From Actinomycetota bacterium (GTDB lineage: Bacteria > Actinomycetota > Actinomycetes > S36-B12 > CAIYMF01), in the NCBI GenBank assembly GCA_026393115.1, contig JAPLAU010000022.1, positions 1 through 64,000 of the forward strand: a DNA stretch of 64,000 nt, given 5' to 3'. This document shows positions 42,457 to 54,985 of this stretch, one piece after another; the first letter of the stretch is position 1; each line of letters starts with the position of its first letter. The notes beneath the pieces are model-generated. The model saw nothing but the letters and a program-made list of their open reading frames with translations. It had not been told where the DNA came from and searched no databases. Both the position numbers and the translations under genes were made by a program.

Positions 42457-42816
42457 GTGAACGCCGCCATCCCGATTCTTACCCTCGGCGGACTCGCCGC
42501 ATTCTTCGCCCTGCTTTCGATCATCACAGCGTCGATCGTGGGGCCGCGCCGGTACAACCGCGCCAAACTTGACGCCTACGAGTGCGGTATCGAACCAACC
42601 CCCCAGCCCATCGGCGGCGGCAAGTTCCCGGTGAAGTACTACCTGACCGCGATGTTGTTCATCGTCTTCGACATTGAAATCGTGTTCCTTTATCCGTGGG
42701 CAGTGTCGTTCGATCAACTCGGAATGTTTGGCTTTATCGAGATGGTGTCGTTCATCGTCACTCTGCTAGCCGTGTACGCCTACGTATGGCGGCGCGGCGG
42801 GCTCGAGTGGGACTAG
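42457..42816 (+). CDS. nuoA: NADH-quinone oxidoreductase subunit A
   Basis: The 119-residue membrane subunit has three helices. The conserved loop [20 protein letters not shown] after helix 1, with its cysteine, lies near the quinone cavity. The middle segment ([20 protein letters not shown]) carries the family's acidic residues. It is the first gene of a 14-gene operon whose members mostly overlap or nearly touch. The GTG start is preceded by AAGGAAGGGGAG. nuoB follows after 10 bases. Confidence 0.95.
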   Translation: MNAAIPILTLGGLAAFFALLSIITASIVGPRRYNRAKLDAYECGIEPTPQPIGGGKFPVKYYLTAMLFIVFDIEIVFLYPWAVSFDQLGMFGFIEMVSFIVTLLAVYAYVWRRGGLEWD

Positions 42817-42826
42817 TGAGGATTCG

Positions 42827-43381
42827 ATGGGTCTAGAGGAGAAACTACCGAGCGGGGTTCTACTCACCTCGGTGGAGAAGTTGGCTGGCTACGCGCGTAA
42901 GAACTCGCTGTGGCCGGCGACATTCGGTCTGGCCTGCTGCGCAATCGAGATGATGGCCTCCGGTGCCGGACGTTACGACCTCGCACGCTTTGGCATGGAG
43001 GTGTTCCGCGCCTCGCCGCGTCAGGCCGACTTGATGATCGTGGCCGGTCGGGTGAGCCAGAAGATGGCACCGGTTCTGCGCCAGATCTACGACCAGATGC
43101 CCGAACCCAAGTGGGTGCTGGCCATGGGGGCCTGTGCCTCAAGCGGCGGAATGTTCAACAACTACGCGATTGTGCAGGGTGTTGACCACATCGTTCCGGT
43201 CGATATCTACCTGCCTGGCTGCCCGCCGCGACCCGAGATGCTGATCGACGCGATTCTCAAGCTGCACGACCAGATTCAGGACACCAAGCTCGGATCGAAC
43301 CGCGAGCGCGAGGTGCGCGAACTCGAGACGGTGGCGCTCGGTGCCACGCCTCTGATCGACCAGAGGGGGTTGCTGCGGTGA
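42827..43381 (+). CDS. nuoB: NADH-quinone oxidoreductase subunit B (N2 cluster)
   Basis: The 184-residue subunit holds the terminal 4Fe-4S cluster N2 next to the quinone. The ligands are visible as [10 protein letters not shown] (adjacent cysteines), [11 protein letters not shown] and [11 protein letters not shown]. The C-terminal extension after residue 155 is usual in actinobacteria. Length and motifs are complete, in contrast to the short NuoB-like protein at 63.2 kb. The end overlaps nuoC by four bases (GTGA). Confidence 0.97.
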   Translation: MGLEEKLPSGVLLTSVEKLAGYARKNSLWPATFGLACCAIEMMASGAGRYDLARFGMEVFRASPRQADLMIVAGRVSQKMAPVLRQIYDQMPEPKWVLAMGACASSGGMFNNYAIVQGVDHIVPVDIYLPGCPPRPEMLIDAILKLHDQIQDTKLGSNREREVRELETVALGATPLIDQRGLLR

Positions 43382-44088
43382 CCGAGCACGACTCCACGGC
43401 TGACGTAGTCGTTCCTGAAAACGCCGTGACCCTCGACGTTGTCGAGGTGCGCTCGGGTGCTTTCGGAGTGCACGGATCAGGTGACACCTCCGGCTTCGGC
43501 GGCGTGGTGCGCACCGTCACACTTCCTGCTCCGAGTGTTCGCCCCTATGGCGAGTGGTTTGACGACCTCGCCGACGAACTCGAAGCATCCATGGGTGCTG
43601 CCGGCATTGAAAAGTCCGCCATCCGCAGTGTCGTCGTCGACCGCGGTGAGATCACCTTCATCGTTGAGCGTGAGCGCTTCCGCGACATGGCTCAGGTACT
43701 GCGCGACGAACCCGGGTTGCGGTTCGAGTTCTGCTCCAGCGTTTCCGGTGTGCACTGGCTCGGAGACGAAGGTCGCGAATTGCATGTGGTGGCCCACCTG
43801 CAATCGATCACGCACAATAGGCGCATTCGTCTCGAGACCACGGCACCTGATTCCGACCCGCATGTGCCGTCGCTCGTGCAGCTGTATCCGACCGCCGACT
43901 GGCACGAACGCGAAACGTTTGACTTCTTTGGCATCATCTTCGACGGTCACCCCGGCTTGACGCGCATCATGATGCCCGATGACTGGGCCGGTCACCCTCA
44001 GCGCAAGGACTACCCGCTCGGTGGAATTCCCGTGCAGTACAAGGGAGCCACCATCCCCCCGCCCGACGAGCGCAGGAGCTACTCCTGA
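43378..44088 (+). CDS. nuoC: NADH-quinone oxidoreductase subunit C
   Basis: The 236-residue hydrophilic subunit of the connecting module matches the 30-kDa family: [20 protein letters not shown], then [21 protein letters not shown] and [11 protein letters not shown] near the end. It is not fused to NuoD, unlike in E. coli. The N-terminal 55 residues form an extension not found in shorter homologues. GTG 43378 overlaps the nuoB stop and TGA overlaps the nuoD ATG. Confidence 0.95.
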   Translation: MTEHDSTADVVVPENAVTLDVVEVRSGAFGVHGSGDTSGFGGVVRTVTLPAPSVRPYGEWFDDLADELEASMGAAGIEKSAIRSVVVDRGEITFIVERERFRDMAQVLRDEPGLRFEFCSSVSGVHWLGDEGRELHVVAHLQSITHNRRIRLETTAPDSDPHVPSLVQLYPTADWHERETFDFFGIIFDGHPGLTRIMMPDDWAGHPQRKDYPLGGIPVQYKGATIPPPDERRSYS

Positions 44089-45542
44089 TGACCACCACGC
44101 CTGACGACACCACCGGCACGTGGCCGGGAACCTCTTCTGCTGAGGAGGTTCTTGACGACACCTTCGAAGCCGATCTCGACGATGTCGACGATGTCGACGA
44201 TGTCGACGATTTCGACGAACTCAGCCACGACGACTACGCCTCGGCATACGAGACCACCGAGGGCAAGGTTTACACGGTTGGCGGTGGTGACTGGGACACC
44301 ATCGAGGCTCCCGCCGAGGGCGAGCAAGAGCGCCTCGTGGTCAACATGGGACCTCAGCACCCGTCGACGCACGGTGTGTTGCGCATCATTCTCGAACTCG
44401 ATGGCGAGACGGTCACGCAGACGCGGTGCACCATCGGCTACCTCCACACCGGCATCGAAAAGAACCTTGAGTACCGCTCGTGGACTCAGGGCACCACGTT
44501 CGTGACGCGCATGGATTACCTCTCACCGTTCTTCAACGAGACGGCCTACTGTCTGGGTGTTGAGAGGTTGCTCGGCATTACCGAGCAGATCCCCGAGCGT
44601 GCCTCGGTCCTTCGCGTGATGATGATGGAACTCAACCGCGTCTCGTCTCACCTGGTGTGCCTAGCAACCGGTGGAATGGAACTGGGTGCACTCACCGCGA
44701 TGATCTTCGGATTCCGTGAGCGCGAAACGATTCTTGACCTCTTCGAGATGATCACTGGCTTGCGTATGAACCACGCCTACGTTCGTCCGGGCGGTCTCAA
44801 GGAAGACATTCCCGAGGGCTCGGAGCAAACGATCCGCGAGCAAGTGGCACTCGTGCGTAGCCGTCTGAAGGACACCGCCAACCTGCTCGTCGACAACTCG
44901 ATCTGGATGGGTCGTACCGTCGGCGTCGGTTACCTTGACCTCACCGGATGTATTGCGATGGGTGTCACCGGTCCGCCGTTGCGTGCCACGGGGTTGCCGC
45001 ACGATCTGCGCAAATCACAGCCGTACTGCGGATACGAGACCTACGAATTCAATGTGGCGACGCAGACGACGTGCGACGTATACGGTCGATTCCTCATTCG
45101 CCTTCAGGAACTCGAGGAGTCGCTCAACATCGTCGACCAGTGCCTTGACCGGCTACGGCCAGGACCGGTCATGGTCGAAGACAAGCGCATCGCGTGGCCC
45201 GCTCAGTTGTCGATCGGAAGTGACGGGCAGGGTAACTCCCTCGAGCACATCCGCAAGATCATGGGCACCTCAATGGAATCGCTCATTCACCACTTCAAGT
45301 TGGTGACGGAAGGCTTCGAAGTGCCTGCGGGCCAGGTGTACCAAGCCATCGAGTCGCCCCGTGGCGAACTCGGTGCCCACATCGTTTCCGACGGCGGCAC
45401 GCGCCCCTACCGCGTGCACTTCCGTGACCCGTCTTTCGTGAACTTGCAGTCGGTGCCAGCGATGACCGAAGGGTCGTTCCTGAGCGATGTGGTTGCTGCA
45501 GTGGCCAGCGTTGACCCTGTGATGGGAGGTGTGGACCGCTGA
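44088..45542 (+). CDS. nuoD: NADH-quinone oxidoreductase subunit D with acidic N-terminal extension
   Basis: The 484-residue 49-kDa subunit forms the quinone pocket with NuoB. Its core starts near residue 85 with [17 protein letters not shown] and includes [16 protein letters not shown], then [16 protein letters not shown] and [11 protein letters not shown]. The first 75 residues are an Asp-rich extension made by a 9-bp DNA repeat ([14 protein letters not shown]). The extension is longer and more acidic than in the NuoD proteins I know. The C-terminus (DPVMGGVDR) is canonical. Confidence 0.95.
   Translation: MTTTPDDTTGTWPGTSSAEEVLDDTFEADLDDVDDVDDVDDFDELSHDDYASAYETTEGKVYTVGGGDWDTIEAPAEGEQERLVVNMGPQHPSTHGVLRIILELDGETVTQTRCTIGYLHTGIEKNLEYRSWTQGTTFVTRMDYLSPFFNETAYCLGVERLLGITEQIPERASVLRVMMMELNRVSSHLVCLATGGMELGALTAMIFGFRERETILDLFEMITGLRMNHAYVRPGGLKEDIPEGSEQTIREQVALVRSRLKDTANLLVDNSIWMGRTVGVGYLDLTGCIAMGVTGPPLRATGLPHDLRKSQPYCGYETYEFNVATQTTCDVYGRFLIRLQELEESLNIVDQCLDRLRPGPVMVEDKRIAWPAQLSIGSDGQGNSLEHIRKIMGTSMESLIHHFKLVTEGFEVPAGQVYQAIESPRGELGAHIVSDGGTRPYRVHFRDPSFVNLQSVPAMTEGSFLSDVVAAVASVDPVMGGVDR
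44178..44213 (+). repeat. 9-bp tandem repeat in nuoD
   Basis: GACGATGTC is repeated three times perfectly, then once with a single change (GACGATTTC). It encodes Asp-Asp-Val units in the NuoD extension. Copy-number change would keep the reading frame. Confidence 0.85.
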
Positions 45543-46212
45543 TGGAGATCGACGACACCACGCGCGACGAGGTACGTGCCATCATCGCGCGCTACCCCGA
45601 AACCCGTTCCGCGCTGCTTCCTTTGCTTCACCTCGTGCAATCGGTTGAAGGTTCGGTCACGCCTGACGGAATCGAGTTCGTGGCCGAACAACTCGAACTC
45701 ACTCCTGCTGAGGTTGCTTCGGTCGCGACCTTCTACACGATGTACAAGCGTCACCGCACGGGTCGCCATCACATCGGTGTGTGCACCAACAGCCTCTGTG
45801 CATTGCTCGGCGGTGACGTGGTCTGGAAGTCGCTGAGTGATGAACTCGGAATCGGCCACGACGAAACAACCGCCGATGGCGAATTCAGCATCGAACGCAT
45901 TGAGTGTCAGGCAGCCTGCACTCACGCGCCCAGTGTCACCATCGACTGGGAGTACTTCGACGACGCGACCCCGGCATCGGTCAGCGAAGTCATCGCCAAG
46001 TTGCGTGCTGGCGAGCCCGTTCAGTCAACACGCGGTCCGGTGATTCGCGACTTCCGTGCTACCGAACACACACTGGCAGTCACTGACGATGGTCTTGCGG
46101 GCGAAGGGCCTTCAGCCGATCACCGCATGCTGGCCGGCCTCACCGCAGCAAAGGAACGCGGAATGGCGTTGCAAGACACGGCAGCACCTGCGAGCAGCGA
46201 GGGGGAGAACTG

Positions 46213-46213
<1 letters not shown>
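45542..46213 (+). CDS. nuoE: NADH-quinone oxidoreductase subunit E (2Fe-2S)
   Basis: The 223-residue thioredoxin-fold subunit carries the 2Fe-2S cluster N1a: GVCTNSLCALLGG gives C-x4-C and ECQAACTHAPS gives C-x3-C. A helical N-terminal domain precedes it (RDEVRAIIARYPETRSALLP). A C-terminal extension of about 60 residues has no recognisable motif. It is part of the NADH-oxidising module with NuoF and NuoG, so this complex uses NADH. Start and stop overlap the neighbouring genes by one base. Confidence 0.95.
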
Positions 46214-47519
<1,306 letters not shown>

Positions 47520-47523
<4 letters not shown>

Positions 47524-49955
47524 CCGCCACCATTCCCGTGCCCGCCGACTCGTCGCCGCCGCCCGTCGACGGTGTGTCGATCACCGTCGACGGTGTTCCG
47601 ATGACCGTGCCCAAGGGCACGATGATCATTCGAGCGGCCGAGCAAATCGGTGTTGAGGTTCCACGGTTCTGCGACCACCCCCTGCTTGATCCCGTCGCCG
47701 CTTGCCGCATGTGTTTGGTCGAGATTGAAGGCCAGGGAAAGCCGCAGCCGGCCTGTGCTGTTGCGGCTTCCGAAGGCATGTCGGTCAAGACTCAGCGCAC
47801 CTCCGAAATGGCCGAACTTGCTCAGCGCGGTGTGATGGAGTTCCTGCTCATCAACCACCCTCTCGATTGCCCGGTGTGCGACAAGGGTGGCGAGTGCCCC
47901 CTGCAGAACCAGGCGATGGAACACGGTCGTTCCGAGTCGCGGTTCGACCTCGAAAAGCGTCACTTCGACAAGCCGATCAACCTCAGCGCGCAGATTCTGC
48001 TCGACCGTGAGAGGTGCGTCTCCTGTGCGCGCTGCACTCGTTTTTCTGAGCAGATCGCCGGCGACCCGCTGATCGAATTGTTCGAGCGCGGTTCCAAGCA
48101 GCAGGTCGGAATCGCCGAAGATCGTCCGTTCGACTCCTACTTCTCGGGCAACACCGTGCAGGTGTGCCCGGTGGGTGCACTCACGAGCAGCCAGTACCGC
48201 TTCCGCTCGCGCCCATTTGATCTCGTTTCTGTTCCCACGGTGTGCGAGCACTGCTCGAGTGGTTGTGGCCTTCGCACCGACGTGCGTCGTTCGACGGTGC
48301 TTCGACGGCTTGCGTGGGACACCCCCGAGGTCAACGAGGAGTGGAACTGCGACAAGGGCCGCTTCGCCTTCGCTCACGCCGCAACGCCTGAGTTCGACAC
48401 TCCGCTGGTGCGTGGCGACGACGGCATCCTGCACGCGGCTACCTGGCCCGAGGCACTCGAGCGTGTGGCCGAGGGTCTCGCCGACGCGCGCGGACGTTCA
48501 GCTGTTCTCACCGGTGGACGGCTGACTCTCGAAGACTCGCTCGCCTACTCGAAGTTCGCTCGCGCGGTGCTTGGTACCGACGATGTCGACTTCCGTGCAC
48601 GTCCGCATTCAACCGAGGAAGCCGACTTCTTGGCGTCGGTTGTGGCTGGTAGCGGTCTAGGAGTCACCTACGACCAGCTCGAAAACGCTCCGGTTGTGGT
48701 GCTGGCAGGCCTTGATCCTGAAGAGGAAAGTCCCATCGTGTTCCTGCGCTTGCGCAAGGCGGCACGCAAGCGCCAACTGCCGATCGCCAGCATTGCCGCG
48801 TGGGCAACTCCGGGCCTGGGCAAGATGTTCGGAACACTGCTGCCGACCGCTCCTGGTGCCGAAGGTGAAGCGCTATCGGCACTCGCGCGTGGTGGCGACA
48901 CCCTGGGGTCCGATGGACGACGCATCGCGGCACTGCTCAACGAACCGGGTGCTGTCATCCTCGTCGGTGAGCGACTGGCCACCTGCACGGGCGCACTGTC
49001 TGCTGCGGCTGCCTTGGCGCACACGACGGGTGCGCGCCTGGCATGGATTCCACGTCGCGCCGGTGAACGCGGTGCCGTTGAGGCGGGCCTGCTGCCCGGT
49101 CTACTCCCTGGTGGTCGTAGTCTCGCCGACGCACAGTCGCGCGCTGAGGTTGCGGCCGCGTGGGGAGTTTCGGTCGACGATCTTCCGACGAAGGTCGGCC
49201 GCGAGGTGGACGCCATCGTTGAGGCGGCTCGCGCCGGTGCCTACAACGCACTCGTGGTTGCCGGGGTTGACCCCTTCGACACCCGTCGCCCCGACGATGT
49301 CATTGCGGCTCTCGAAGCCGTGCCGTTCCTCGTCTCCATTGAGGTTCGCCCGTCGGCTGTCACCGAGTTTGCCGACGTGGTGCTGCCCGTGTCGACCATT
49401 ACCCAGCGCGCCGGTACTTTCGTCGATTGGGAAGGCCGCACTCGCGTCTTTGGTCAGGTGTTCCGTACCTCGCTCGCGCTCACTGACGCGCGCGTGTTGG
49501 CCATGATCGCCGACGAACTCGACCGACCCGTGGGCCGTCAGGACGTTGCTGGCATGCGCAAGGAAGCCGCAGCGTTGGCCCCCTCCGGTAGTGGGCGTCG
49601 CGAGGTTCCATCGGTTGCCGCGTCCTCAGTGTCGGCATCGTCAGGTCAGGCGGTCGTCAGTACCTGGCATCACCTGCTCGATGAGGGCACCCTCCAGCGG
49701 GGTGACGACGACCTCGCAGCGACTGCGCGTACCGCAGTTGCCCGAGTATCGGCGGCGACTGCCAGGGCAGCCGGACTCACCGACTTCGTCACATTGTCGA
49801 CCGATGCAGGCTCGCTCGACCTTCCGGTTGTCGTTACCGACATGCCCGACGGTGTGGTCTGGCTGCCGACCAACTCGCACAACAGCAACGTGCGCCGCGT
49901 ATTGGGCGTTGACCACGGAGCCATCGTGAGCCTGGCATCAGGGGGCGGCGCATGA
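47520..49955 (+). CDS. nuoG: NADH-quinone oxidoreductase subunit G
   Basis: The 811-residue Fe-S subunit has a 2Fe-2S ferredoxin domain ([19 protein letters not shown]), the His/Cys-ligated cluster in [19 protein letters not shown], a 4Fe-4S motif ([17 protein letters not shown]) and a further cysteine set in [10 protein letters not shown], which binds the extra N7-type cluster. A molybdopterin-oxidoreductase-like domain follows but is degenerate, as normal for NuoG. The C-terminus has a long Ser/Ala linker and a final beta domain. It links NuoF to the membrane arm's connecting module. Confidence 0.96.
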
Positions 49956-51283
49956 ACACCACGACCGATGACTACTTCAACGCCTTCACCATGGACCCGT
50001 GGTGGCCCATTGTGTTCGCCAAGGTGCTCGGGCTGTTCATCCTGCTCGTGCTCATTGTGCTGATCACCATTTGGGCTGAACGTCGTGTCGTGGGCCGCAT
50101 GCAGATGCGTATCGGTCCGAACCGAGTGGGTCCGCTGGGCTTGCTGCAGTCGCTGATGGATGGCGTGAAGTTGGCGTTCAAGGAAGAGATCTTCCCAACG
50201 GCTGCCGACAAGTTCGTCTACATTCTCGCGCCGATTCTTGCCACCATCCCGGCGTTCTTGGCATGGGCTGTCATTCCGCTGGGTCCCATGGTGTGGATGT
50301 TTGGTTACCAGACGCCACTGCAACTCACTGACTTCCCGGTCTCGGTGCTCTACATCGTGGCCATCGCAAGCATCGGCATCTACGGCATTGTGCTTGCCGG
50401 TTGGTCGTCAGGTTCAACGTACGCACTGCTCGGTGGTTTGCGCTCCAGTGCACAGATGATCTCGTATGAAGTCGCCATGGGACTGTCGTTCGTCGCGGTG
50501 TTCTTGTATGCGGGTTCGGCGTCAACGTCGCAGATTGTGGCCGCTCAGGAAAAGACCTGGTACATCATCTTGTTGCTGCCGTCGTTCCTGATTTATGTCA
50601 CGGCCATGGTCGGTGAGACCAACCGCGCACCCTTCGACCTGCCCGAGGCTGAAGGCGAACTCGTCGGTGGATTCCACACCGAGTACTCCACATTGAAGTT
50701 CGCCGTGTTCTTCCTCGCCGAGTACATCAACCTGGTCACGGTGTCGGCACTGGCAACCACTTTGTTCCTCGGTGGCTGGCGTGCCCCGTACCCCATCTCA
50801 TTGTGGGCCGGAGCCAACGAAGGCTGGTGGCCCCTGGTGTGGTTCCTCGGCAAGTTGTGTGGCTTCATCTTCGTGTTCATTTGGTTGCGCGGAACGCTCC
50901 CAAGGTTGCGTTACGACCAGTTCATGAAGTTCGGCTGGAAGTTCCTGATGCCGGTGTCGCTGGTGTGGATTCTGATTGTGGGATTCGCGCGCGCCATGCG
51001 CAATGACTACAACTGGGATCTTCGTCAGACCGTGATCGTGATCGCCGTTCCGATCATCGCCATCCTCATCGTGATGTACATCATCGAGAGCATTCGCGAG
51101 CGTCGGGCCGACGCTGCGGTCGCTGAGGAAGAAGAAGCGCGAACTGAGTTTGACCCGATGGCCGGCGGATTCCCGGTGCCACCGATGCCGGGCCAGAGTT
51201 ACACGCCGACACGTCGCAGCAAGGCGACCGTCGGCGTAACCGCGCTCCCCGTGTCGACCGACGCCGAGATAGAGGAGGCCTGA
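49952..51283 (+). CDS. nuoH: NADH-quinone oxidoreductase subunit H
   Basis: The 443-residue membrane subunit at the quinone entry has eight or nine helices. Conserved loops are [53 protein letters not shown] and [19 protein letters not shown]. The C-terminal tail of about 60 residues after the last helix is an actinobacterial extension without motif. Its start overlaps nuoG (ATGA). nuoI begins two bases after its stop. Confidence 0.96.
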   Translation: MNTTTDDYFNAFTMDPWWPIVFAKVLGLFILLVLIVLITIWAERRVVGRMQMRIGPNRVGPLGLLQSLMDGVKLAFKEEIFPTAADKFVYILAPILATIPAFLAWAVIPLGPMVWMFGYQTPLQLTDFPVSVLYIVAIASIGIYGIVLAGWSSGSTYALLGGLRSSAQMISYEVAMGLSFVAVFLYAGSASTSQIVAAQEKTWYIILLLPSFLIYVTAMVGETNRAPFDLPEAEGELVGGFHTEYSTLKFAVFFLAEYINLVTVSALATTLFLGGWRAPYPISLWAGANEGWWPLVWFLGKLCGFIFVFIWLRGTLPRLRYDQFMKFGWKFLMPVSLVWILIVGFARAMRNDYNWDLRQTVIVIAVPIIAILIVMYIIESIRERRADAAVAEEEEARTEFDPMAGGFPVPPMPGQSYTPTRRSKATVGVTALPVSTDAEIEEA

Positions 51284-51285
51284 CG

Positions 51286-51894
51286 ATGGGTGAGTTGCCC
51301 CAGGTTGTTCGTGGCTTTGGCACGACCTTCGTCACCATGTTCAAGCACGTCAACACCGAGCAATACCCCGAGGCCAAGGACAAGTTCCCGCCGAAGCCGC
51401 GCTTCCACGGTCGGCACCAGCTCAACCGTCACCCCGACGGACTTGAGAAGTGTGTCGGCTGCGAGTTGTGCGCATGGGCCTGCCCGGCCGACGCCATCTA
51501 CGTCGAAGGCGCCGACAACAACGACATCGCGCGCTTCTCACCGGGCGAGCGTTACGGACGCGTGTACCAAATTAACTACCTCCGATGCATCTTCTGCGGA
51601 TTGTGCATCGAGGCATGCCCCACGCGTGCTCTCACGATGACCCACGACTTCGAGCTTGCCGATAACGGTCGCGAGAAGTTGATCTTTGAGAAGGCCGACC
51701 TGCTGGCACCGATGCTGCCGGGCATGCTCAAGCCTCCGCATGCGATGGCACCGGGTACGACGGCCAAGGACTACTACGAAGGCACTGTGCGCGGTGCCAC
51801 GCCCGAGCAGATCGCCGACGCCGAGGCGCAGGCGAACCCCGAGCCCGTAGTCATCGAGGGTGTCGTGTTCCTCGACAGTGAGGTGACCCAGTGA
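51286..51894 (+). CDS. nuoI: NADH-quinone oxidoreductase subunit I (two 4Fe-4S)
   Basis: The 202-residue subunit holds clusters N6a and N6b: [20 protein letters not shown] and [20 protein letters not shown]. Both have the complete CxxCxxCxxxCP pattern. The N-terminus ([20 protein letters not shown]) forms the membrane-anchoring helix. The C-terminal extension contains [12 protein letters not shown]. The stop overlaps the nuoJ GTG by four bases. Confidence 0.97.
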   Translation: MGELPQVVRGFGTTFVTMFKHVNTEQYPEAKDKFPPKPRFHGRHQLNRHPDGLEKCVGCELCAWACPADAIYVEGADNNDIARFSPGERYGRVYQINYLRCIFCGLCIEACPTRALTMTHDFELADNGREKLIFEKADLLAPMLPGMLKPPHAMAPGTTAKDYYEGTVRGATPEQIADAEAQANPEPVVIEGVVFLDSEVTQ

Positions 51895-52703
51895 CCGGTC
51901 TTGCCACTGTGATGCTGTCGGTGATCGACACAGGCGAGCAGATCACTTTCTGGATCTGCGGGTCGCTCGCACTCATCGGCGCTCTCGGAATGGTGCTCAG
52001 CCGTAAGGCCGTTCACAGCGCCCTCTGGATCGCCATGACCATGATCAACCTCGCCTGCCTGTACATGGCGCAGGGCGCGCTGTTCCTCGGAATGGTGCAG
52101 ATCATCGTCTACACCGGCGCGGTCATGATGCTGTTCTTGTTCGTGCTGATGCTCGTGGGTGTCGACTCGTCAGACTCGGTGGTTGAAACGATTCGCGGGC
52201 AGCGCCTCGCCGCCGGTCTTGCCGGTCTGGCATTCGCACTCATGCTGATTGCTGTCATCAGCCGCGTGACCCTAGGTGACGTCGGAACGCAGGGGGCCGA
52301 TGCGGTCTACGGCGGCAACCTGCAGGGGCTCGCCGCGCTGATTTTCGGCAAGTACCTGTTGGCCTTCGAAGTGACCTCAGCCTTACTGATTACCGCTGCG
52401 ATTGGTGCGATGATTCTGGCGCACCGCGAGCGCATCGAACCCAAGAAGGAGCAGAAGGATCTGTCCAAGGAGCGCTTCCTTTCCGGAGAGCACCCTGGCT
52501 CGCTTCCGCCTCCTGGCGTGTACGCCCGTCACAACGCAGTCGACACGCCTGCTCTGCTGCCCGATGGCACGCTCGCCGAGAACTCGGTACCGGCGTCGTT
52601 GCGTGCACGTGGCGCCATCCGCACTGTTGATCGCGCACTCGGCGACGAGGTTCAACAGCTCGCCGCTGGCGATGGCTCACTCGAGGGGGAGGACCTTCGA
52701 TGA
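51891..52703 (+). CDS. nuoJ: NADH-quinone oxidoreductase subunit J
   Basis: The 270-residue membrane subunit has five helices, including the pi-bulge-type helix in [20 protein letters not shown]. The hydrophilic tail after residue 185 ([20 protein letters not shown] and onward) is an actinobacterial extension of about 85 residues of unknown role. The GTG at 51891 overlaps the nuoI stop, and its own stop overlaps the nuoK ATG. Confidence 0.93.
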   Translation: MTGLATVMLSVIDTGEQITFWICGSLALIGALGMVLSRKAVHSALWIAMTMINLACLYMAQGALFLGMVQIIVYTGAVMMLFLFVLMLVGVDSSDSVVETIRGQRLAAGLAGLAFALMLIAVISRVTLGDVGTQGADAVYGGNLQGLAALIFGKYLLAFEVTSALLITAAIGAMILAHRERIEPKKEQKDLSKERFLSGEHPGSLPPPGVYARHNAVDTPALLPDGTLAENSVPASLRARGAIRTVDRALGDEVQQLAAGDGSLEGEDLR

Positions 52704-52999
52704 CACCCAACTACTACATCGTGCTCTCGGCGCTGTTGTTCACGATTGGGGCCGTTGGCGTCTTGGTGCGACGCAACGCCATCGTTCTCTTCATGTGCGT
52801 TGAGCTCATGCTCAACGCCACCAACCTCGCGCTCGTCACCTTCGCGCGCGTGCACGGCAACCTCGACGGGCAGGTGATGGCCTTCTTCGTGATGGTCGTA
52901 GCCGCAGCCGAGGTTGTTGTCGGACTGGCCATCATCGTCACCATCTTCCGGTCGCGCCGTTCGGCGTCGGTCGATGAGGCGAGTCTGCTGAAGTACTAA
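52700..52999 (+). CDS. nuoK: NADH-quinone oxidoreductase subunit K
   Basis: The 99-residue subunit has three helices and the two conserved membrane glutamates, one in [14 protein letters not shown] and one in [12 protein letters not shown], which form part of the proton path. Length is normal. It overlaps nuoJ by four bases and is followed by the only sizeable gap in the operon, 66 bases before nuoL. Confidence 0.96.
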   Translation: MTPNYYIVLSALLFTIGAVGVLVRRNAIVLFMCVELMLNATNLALVTFARVHGNLDGQVMAFFVMVVAAAEVVVGLAIIVTIFRSRRSASVDEASLLKY

Positions 53000-53045
53000 C
53001 CGCGCGCGGCTCGGGCCGAGTGCGATACGGAAGGAAGAAGACGAC

Positions 53046-53069
53046 GTGAGTGACAGGGAGGCACCGTGA
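53046..53069 (+). other. Possible 7-codon upstream ORF overlapping the nuoL start
   Basis: GTG 53046 has its own GGAAGGAAG-type ribosome site. The frame runs V-S-D-R-E-A-P and stops at TGA 53067-53069, which overlaps the nuoL GTG (GTGA). It could couple nuoL translation to ribosomes in the nuoK-nuoL gap. It may also be chance. Confidence 0.3.
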
Positions 53070-54985
53070 ACATCGGCACAGCCGTGTTCGCCCAAGAGAC
53101 GGTGCTGGCTCCGGCGAATGGCACGTTCTCGCTGATCTGGCTGCTGATTGCTCTGCCCGCGCTGGGCGCTGCGATCCTGCTACTCGGTGGACGCCGCACC
53201 AACGCGTGGGGACACCTTCTCGGTGTCCTGATGCCGGTCGCCTCGTTCGTGGTCGCGGCGTTCCTCTTCGCAGCCATGCTCGGCCAGCCCGCCGAAGAGC
53301 GAGGCGCAGTTCAACACCTGTACGACTGGCAGATTGTCGGCGCCTTCAAGGTGCCGTTCTCGCTGCAGCTCGACCAGTTGTCGATGGTGTTCGTGCTGCT
53401 CATCACGTTCGTCGGATCGCTGATTCATATCTACGCGATCGGCTACATGGCCCACGACCCGGCCCGTCGCAAGTTCTTCGGCTACCTCAACTTGTTCGTG
53501 GCAGCGATGTTGCTGCTAGTTCTCGCCGACAACTACCTCCTGCTCTACGTCGGCTGGGAAGGTGTCGGTCTCGCCTCGTTCCTGCTGATTGGTTGGTATC
53601 AGTACAAGGACTCGGCCGCTGTCGCGGCCAAGAAGGCCTTCATCATCAACCGAGTTGGTGACTTCGGCCTTTCACTAGCCATCATGTTCATGTTCGCGGT
53701 GTTCGGCGGCGTCACGTTCGAGACGGTCAATGCCGGCATCGGTTCTGCCTCGGAAGGGACGGCGACCTGGATCGGTTTGCTGTTGCTGCTGGCTGCCTGC
53801 GGTAAGAGCGCCCAGTTCCCGTTGCAGGCGTGGCTCTTCGACGCGATGGAGGGCCCCACTCCGGTGTCGGCCCTCATCCACGCCGCCACCATGGTGACCG
53901 CGGGTGTGTACCTCATCGTTCGCTCGAATGCGATCTTCGATGCCGCTCCTACAGCTCGCCTGCTGGTGTTGATCGTCGGATGTATCTCGCTCATTTGGGG
54001 TGCGATCATCGGATGCGCCAAGGACGACCTCAAGAAGGCGCTCGCTGGTTCGACCATGTCGCAGATTGGGTACATGGTGGTCGCGGCTGGACTCGGCCCG
54101 GTGGGTTACGTCTTTGCCATCTTCCACTTGCTGACCCACGGTTTCTTCAAGGCCGGTTTGTTCCTCGGTGCCGGTTCGGTGATGCATGCCAACAACGACA
54201 AGATCAATATGCGCCATCTGGGTGCGCTGCGCACGGTCATGATGATTACCTTCGTCACGTTCGGAATCTGCACACTGGCGATCATGGGAATCCCGCCCTT
54301 CGCTGGCTTCTTCTCGAAGGACGACATCATCAAGGCGGCCTTCTCGCAGAGTCCGGTTGCAGGCGTGGTGACGCTCATCGGTGCGGGTATCACGGGCTTC
54401 TACATGACGCGCATCTTCCTCATGACCTTCCTTGGCAAAGCGCGCTGGGAAGACGACCAGCACCCCCACGAGAGTCCCGCGGTGATGTGGATTCCGATGG
54501 TCGTGCTGGCCATTGGCGCCACCATCGGCGGCGTGCTCATGTGGCCGAGCCACTGGCTCGAAACCTGGCTCGAACCCGCGGTCCCGTATCAGGAGCACGC
54601 GCAGACGTTGCCTGAATGGTTGTGGATCATCATCACCGTCGGAACTGCTCTGATCGGTATCCTCTGGGCGGTTGCTCTGTACCGCCGTGAAGTGCCGGTG
54701 ACGCCACCTGCTGGCTCGCTTCTCACTCGTGCGGCTCGTGAGGAGTTGTACGGCAACGAGATCAACGAGACGCTCACCATGTTGCCTGGGCAGGTGCTCA
54801 CGCGCAGTTCGGTCTTCTTTGACAACCGCGTGGTTGACGGATTCGTCAACGGAATGGCGGCGGTGGTCTGGGGAGTCTCCGGGGCACTTCGCACAGTTCA
54901 GAACGGGTTTGCTCGGTCGTACGCACTCACCATGCTCGGCGGCGCTGTGCTCCTGGTGGCCCTTCTCGTGCTGGTGAGGCTCTGA
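53066..54985 (+). CDS. nuoL: NADH-quinone oxidoreductase subunit L
   Basis: The 639-residue antiporter-like subunit is the distal proton pump, with about 15-16 helices and the long lateral helix at the C-terminus. Conserved pieces include [55 protein letters not shown] and [14 protein letters not shown], and the lysine in [12 protein letters not shown]. It has the usual length. GTG 53066 follows GGGAGG. The stop overlaps the nuoM ATG by one base. Confidence 0.96.
   Translation: MNIGTAVFAQETVLAPANGTFSLIWLLIALPALGAAILLLGGRRTNAWGHLLGVLMPVASFVVAAFLFAAMLGQPAEERGAVQHLYDWQIVGAFKVPFSLQLDQLSMVFVLLITFVGSLIHIYAIGYMAHDPARRKFFGYLNLFVAAMLLLVLADNYLLLYVGWEGVGLASFLLIGWYQYKDSAAVAAKKAFIINRVGDFGLSLAIMFMFAVFGGVTFETVNAGIGSASEGTATWIGLLLLLAACGKSAQFPLQAWLFDAMEGPTPVSALIHAATMVTAGVYLIVRSNAIFDAAPTARLLVLIVGCISLIWGAIIGCAKDDLKKALAGSTMSQIGYMVVAAGLGPVGYVFAIFHLLTHGFFKAGLFLGAGSVMHANNDKINMRHLGALRTVMMITFVTFGICTLAIMGIPPFAGFFSKDDIIKAAFSQSPVAGVVTLIGAGITGFYMTRIFLMTFLGKARWEDDQHPHESPAVMWIPMVVLAIGATIGGVLMWPSHWLETWLEPAVPYQEHAQTLPEWLWIIITVGTALIGILWAVALYRREVPVTPPAGSLLTRAAREELYGNEINETLTMLPGQVLTRSSVFFDNRVVDGFVNGMAAVVWGVSGALRTVQNGFARSYALTMLGGAVLLVALLVLVRL

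Noticed and set aside
42390-42572. A 60-codon frame starting within the nuo leader
   Set aside because: It overlaps the Rex operator and runs out of frame into nuoA, with no ribosome site or conserved feature.
44178-44213. Short regular repeats that might suggest a CRISPR array (also 22915-22950)
   Set aside because: Units of 9 and 12 bp are contiguous without spacers and encode in-frame Asp or Lys/Pro/Ala repeats. No cas genes are present.
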